A DNA stretch of 64,000 nt from Flavobacterium sp. K5-23 (GTDB lineage: Bacteria > Bacteroidota > Bacteroidia > Flavobacteriales > Flavobacteriaceae), in assembly GCF_023278045.1 (NCBI RefSeq), contig NZ_CP056783.1, forward strand, positions 2,079,501-2,143,500, written 5' to 3'. Shown piece after piece: positions 60,763-64,000 of this stretch (the stretch's first letter is position 1; every line of letters begins with the position of its first letter). The notes under the pieces are model-generated. The model had not been told where the DNA came from. It did no database searches and worked only from the letters and a program-made list of their open reading frames with translations. The position numbers and the translations under genes are program-made.

Positions 60763-61944
60763 TTACATCAACTCATAAACACCTGCAGTCCCTTGTCCAG
60801 TTCCTACACACATAGATACGATTCCGTATTTATCTCCTCTGCGTTTCATTTCGTCAAATAATTGAACAGAAAGTTTTGCTCCAGTACATCCTAGTGGGTG
60901 ACCCAATGCAATTGCTCCTCCATTTACATTCACGATATCAGGGTTTAATCCTAATTCACGAATCACGGCAATCGATTGAGAAGCAAAGGCTTCGTTCAAT
61001 TCGATCAAACCAATATCATTCAATGATAATCCAGCTTGTTTCAATGCTTTTGGAATCGCTTTTACCGGTCCTATTCCCATGATTCTTGGTTCAACTCCTG
61101 CCGAAGCAAAGTTTACTAATCTTGCGATAGGCTCCAGGTTTAATTCTTTAACCATTTCTTCGCTCATAACAAGTACAAAGGCAGCACCATCACTCATTTG
61201 TGAAGAGTTACCAGCAGTTACACTTCCTCCAGCTTCAAAAACCGGTCTCAAACCTGCTAATGCTTCTTTAGTTGTTCCTGCTCTAGGGCCTTCATCTTTG
61301 TTTACAACATAAGATTTAGTTTCTTTTTTTCCGTTTTCGTTGATGAATGTTTGCTCAATAGTGATAGGTACGATTTGTTTGTCAAATTTACCTTCCGCTT
61401 GTGCTTTCAATGCTTTCATATGTGAGTTGTACGCAAACTCATCTTGATCTTCTCTGGAAACTTTAAATTGTTGGGCAACTGCTTCTGCAGTTAATCCCAT
61501 TCCCCAGTAGTAATCTTCGTTTCCTGCTTTTGCAACAGCATAATCCGGAGTAGGCTTGTAACCTCCCATTGGAATAAAACTCATGCTTTCGGCTCCACCT
61601 GCAATAATACAATGTGCCATTCCTGATTGGATTTTGGCTGTAGCCATTCCAATAGTTTCAATTCCAGATGCACAGTAACGATTCACTGTTACACCAGGAA
61701 CATCCTCCACTTTCAATCCCATTAAGGAGATTAAGCGTGCTACGTTCAAACCTTGTTCTGCTTCCGGCATGGCATTTCCTACCATAACGTCATCAATACG
61801 GGTTTTATCAAAATCAGGCAACTCATTCATCATAAATTCGATGGTTTCTGCTGCTAATTCATCAGGTCTTTTAAATCTAAAAACTCCTTTTGGTGCTTTA
61901 CCAACTGCAGTTCTGTATGCTTTTACTATATAGGCTGTTTTCAT
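60763..61944 (-). CDS. fadA: Acetyl-CoA C-acyltransferase (3-ketoacyl-CoA thiolase)
   Basis: A 393-residue thiolase for the last step of beta-oxidation. The acyl-accepting Cys is C91 in VNRYCASGIETIGMA, the catalytic His is in ALGHPLGCTGAKL, and the base Cys is in MCVGTGQGTAGVYE. NEAFASQSIAVIREL is the family loop. It lies downstream of the multifunctional hydratase/dehydrogenase gene with a 92-bp gap, in the usual fadBA order. Confidence 0.95.
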   Translation of the reverse strand: MKTAYIVKAYRTAVGKAPKGVFRFKRPDELAAETIEFMMNELPDFDKTRIDDVMVGNAMPEAEQGLNVARLISLMGLKVEDVPGVTVNRYCASGIETIGMATAKIQSGMAHCIIAGGAESMSFIPMGGYKPTPDYAVAKAGNEDYYWGMGLTAEAVAQQFKVSREDQDEFAYNSHMKALKAQAEGKFDKQIVPITIEQTFINENGKKETKSYVVNKDEGPRAGTTKEALAGLRPVFEAGGSVTAGNSSQMSDGAAFVLVMSEEMVKELNLEPIARLVNFASAGVEPRIMGIGPVKAIPKALKQAGLSLNDIGLIELNEAFASQSIAVIRELGLNPDIVNVNGGAIALGHPLGCTGAKLSVQLFDEMKRRGDKYGIVSMCVGTGQGTAGVYELM

Positions 61945-62036
61945 GTTTTTTCTTTTTAAGAGTAGAGAATCTAGAGAATAGAAAATAGACTTTAAATTGG
62001 TCTTAATTCTATATTCTATTCTCTTTGTTCTATTTT

Positions 62037-64000
62037 CTAATTACGTAACGGTTTCCCTTTGGTTAACATAAATTGGATTCTTTCCAATGTTTTTCTTTCA
62101 GTACATAATGACAAGAAAGCTTCACGTTCTAAATCCAATAAATATTGCTCACTTACTAATGTAGGCTCAGATAAATCTCCACCTGCCATTACATAAGCCA
62201 GTTTATTAGCGATTTTTTTATCATGTTCTGAGATGTATTTACCCGCTTGCATTTGGTCCGTTCCCACTAAGAACATTCCTAAGGCTTGTTTTCCAAGTAC
62301 TTTTACATCCGTTCTGCGTATTGGTTGTGTGTAACCCGCTTCCGCCATTAACAAGGCATGTTTCTTGGCTTCTGCAATTTGACGGTCTTTGTTTACCACA
62401 ATGATATCTTTTCCTTTTTGTAAAAGTCCAGAGTCAAAAGCTTCATAACCAGAAGTTGATACATTTGCCATAGCGATAGTCAAGAAATACTCTTGCAACA
62501 CGTTTAGCTCCACATCATTTTTATGGAATAAATCAGAAGCTCTTAAAGCCATTTCTTTAGATCCACCACCTCCAGGAATCACACCAACACCAAATTCCAC
62601 TAATCCCATATAGGTTTCAGCAGCAGCAACAACTTTATCAGCATGTAAGCTCATTTCGCATCCACCACCAAAAGTCATTCCGTGAGGAGCGACCACAACT
62701 GGAATTCCAGAGTAACGTACGCGCATCATAGTGTCTTGGAACATTTTGATGGCCATATTCAACTCATCGTATTCTTGTTCCACTGCCATCATAAAGATCA
62801 TTCCGATATTAGCACCCACAGAGAAATTCGCTGCTTGGTTACCAATAACTAAACCTTGGTATTCTTTTTCCGATAAATCGATAGCTTTATTGATTGCTTG
62901 AAGTACATCGCCACCAATAGTATTCATTTTAGATTGGAACTCTAAATTCAAGATTCCGTCTCCTAAGTCTTGGATAATAGCACCGCTATTGCTCCACACT
63001 TTTTTGCTTTCGCGTATGTTGTTCAGGATGATAAATGAATCTTGTCCTGGTATTTTTGTTTGTGATTTTGTAGGGATATTGTAGAAATAAGTAGCTCCTT
63101 CTTTTATTGAATAGAAACTTTTACTTCCAGAAGCAATCATATCATTTACCCAAGCAGCAGGAGCAAGTCCTTCCCCTTTCATGATTTCGATTCCTTTTTC
63201 AACACCAATAGCATCCCAAATTTCGAATGGACCATTTTCCCAACCGAAACCAGCTTTCATAGCATCGTCGATTTTGAAAAGTTCGTCTGAAATTTCAGGA
63301 ATTCTGTTCGAAACATAAGCGAACATAGCCGAAAAACTTTTTCTGTAGAATTCACCTGCTTTGTCTTTTCCTTTTACAAGAACTTTAAAACGATCGATAG
63401 GTTTATCAATTGTTTTTGTCAATTCAAGAGTAGTGAAAGAAGCTCTTTTAGCAGCACGGTATTCAAGAGTGTTTAAATCCAAAGTCAGAATTTCTTTTCC
63501 TTCTTTTTTATAGAAACCTTGTCCCGTTTTACTTCCTAGCCATTTGTTTTCCATCATTTTATTGATGAAACTAGGTAGTTTAAATAAATCGTGTTGTTCG
63601 TCAGTAGGACAGTTTTCATAAATACCGTTAGCAACATGCACTAAAGTATCTAGTCCAACAACGTCAACGGTTCTAAAAGTAGCCGACTTAGGTCTACCAA
63701 TAACTGGACCAGTCAATTTATCCACTTCTTCAATAGTCAATCCCATTTCGGTAACCAAATGGAATAAACTTTGAATTCCGAAAATACCGATACGGTTTCC
63801 AATGAACGCCGGAGTATCCTTAGCAACAACCGAAGTTTTACCCAAGAATTTCTCTCCGTATATAGTAAGGAAGTCTAAAACTTCAGTAGAAGTTTGCGGA
63901 CCAGGAATAATTTCGAATAATTTTAAGTAACGCGCAGGGTTAAAAAAGTGTGTCCCACAAAAGTGTTTTTGGAAATCTTCACTTCTTCCTTCACTCATAA
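62037..64000 (-). CDS. 3-hydroxyacyl-CoA dehydrogenase / enoyl-CoA hydratase (partial)
   Basis: The window shows at least 654 codons of a bifunctional beta-oxidation enzyme. It begins inside the dehydrogenase part (HFFNPARYLKLFEIIPGP is the HAD catalytic His-Asn-Pro segment), then the C-terminal HAD domain (FGWENGPFEIWDAIGVEKGI) and, from about residue 330, an enoyl-CoA hydratase/isomerase-like domain (NFSVGANIGMIFM and EFGVGVIPGGGGSKEMAL). In Flavobacteriia the full protein is around 800 residues and starts with the Rossmann NAD site, so the gene extends past the right window edge; the ATG at 63998 is internal. The domain order (HAD first, hydratase second) is reversed relative to E. coli FadB. 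Confidence 0.9.
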   Translation of the reverse strand, partial: MSEGRSEDFQKHFCGTHFFNPARYLKLFEIIPGPQTSTEVLDFLTIYGEKFLGKTSVVAKDTPAFIGNRIGIFGIQSLFHLVTEMGLTIEEVDKLTGPVIGRPKSATFRTVDVVGLDTLVHVANGIYENCPTDEQHDLFKLPSFINKMMENKWLGSKTGQGFYKKEGKEILTLDLNTLEYRAAKRASFTTLELTKTIDKPIDRFKVLVKGKDKAGEFYRKSFSAMFAYVSNRIPEISDELFKIDDAMKAGFGWENGPFEIWDAIGVEKGIEIMKGEGLAPAAWVNDMIASGSKSFYSIKEGATYFYNIPTKSQTKIPGQDSFIILNNIRESKKVWSNSGAIIQDLGDGILNLEFQSKMNTIGGDVLQAINKAIDLSEKEYQGLVIGNQAANFSVGANIGMIFMMAVEQEYDELNMAIKMFQDTMMRVRYSGIPVVVAPHGMTFGGGCEMSLHADKVVAAAETYMGLVEFGVGVIPGGGGSKEMALRASDLFHKNDVELNVLQEYFLTIAMANVSTSGYEAFDSGLLQKGKDIIVVNKDRQIAEAKKHALLMAEAGYTQPIRRTDVKVLGKQALGMFLVGTDQMQAGKYISEHDKKIANKLAYVMAGGDLSEPTLVSEQYLLDLEREAFLSLCTERKTLERIQFMLTKGKPLRN

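Noticed and set aside
63998..63998. ATG at 63998 as the true start of the hydroxyacyl-CoA dehydrogenase gene
   Set aside because: It would remove the NAD-binding Rossmann domain that every homologue has; the gene must continue beyond the window.

Overview
The window looks like a chromosomal segment from a member of the Bacteroidota, most likely Flavobacterium or a close relative. The DNA is AT-rich. Gene starts mostly lack a Shine-Dalgarno box, and several sit on TTG or GTG. Promoter-like sites fit the Bacteroidota -33 TTTG / -7 TANNTTTG pattern. Many products are familiar flavobacterial types: DUF4293, Rho with a long N-terminal insert, MnmD, a LETM1-related protein, a two-component-regulator propeller, and many Cys-anchored lipoproteins. 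I saw no rRNA, tRNA or CRISPR array.

Layout. 0.4-12.6 kb: a SulP anion transporter, then small metabolic genes (patatin, histidine phosphatase, AHSA1-like, flavoprotein). A four-gene redox operon follows at 6.0-9.3 kb: two tiny membrane proteins, a ferric-reductase/Rieske fusion and a Rieske/flavodoxin fusion. Then come a propeller lipoprotein and a divergent VOC/HxlR pair. 12.6-24.2 kb is an accessory island: MerTP and a GDCCVxC protein, a hybrid histidine kinase, a PLP enzyme whose 3' end is duplicated 2.3 kb away, a methyltransferase, a lipoprotein, an ASCH-domain lipoprotein, a ParDE toxin-antitoxin pair, a complete group II intron with its maturase, a DUF2255 gene and the decayed tail of a tyrosine integrase. 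Several genes there are closed by dyad elements that resemble one another (outer TGTATA/TATACA arms, AAC...GTT ends), which suggests a cassette-like arrangement. A degraded 5' piece of a second group II intron also lies here.

24.2-52.6 kb is core genome: lpdA, an ABC exporter, a tandem pair of MITE-like repeats, truA, a YfcE-type phosphoesterase, a TPR histidine kinase with its LuxR-type regulator, DUF4293, rho, an RsmB-like methyltransferase, kup, a repeat-rich secreted protein, an ECF sigma operon with an anti-sigma-like and a Spy-like partner, ilvE, mnmD, two paralogous 65-residue proteins, oxyR, and a SulP transporter followed by beta-carbonic anhydrase, probably acting together on bicarbonate. 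52.6-58.2 kb: YdeI-like protein, Cu/Zn SOD lipoprotein, and a porin-BCCT-universal stress protein operon that looks like a compatible-solute uptake unit. 58.4-64.0 kb: fatty-acid beta-oxidation genes (acyl-CoA dehydrogenase, thiolase, and a 3-hydroxyacyl-CoA dehydrogenase/enoyl-CoA hydratase cut by the window edge) with a four-helix-bundle gene inserted among them.

The best candidates for something undescribed are the dyad-bounded cassette string at 12.6-24 kb and the 6.0-9.3 kb membrane redox operon.
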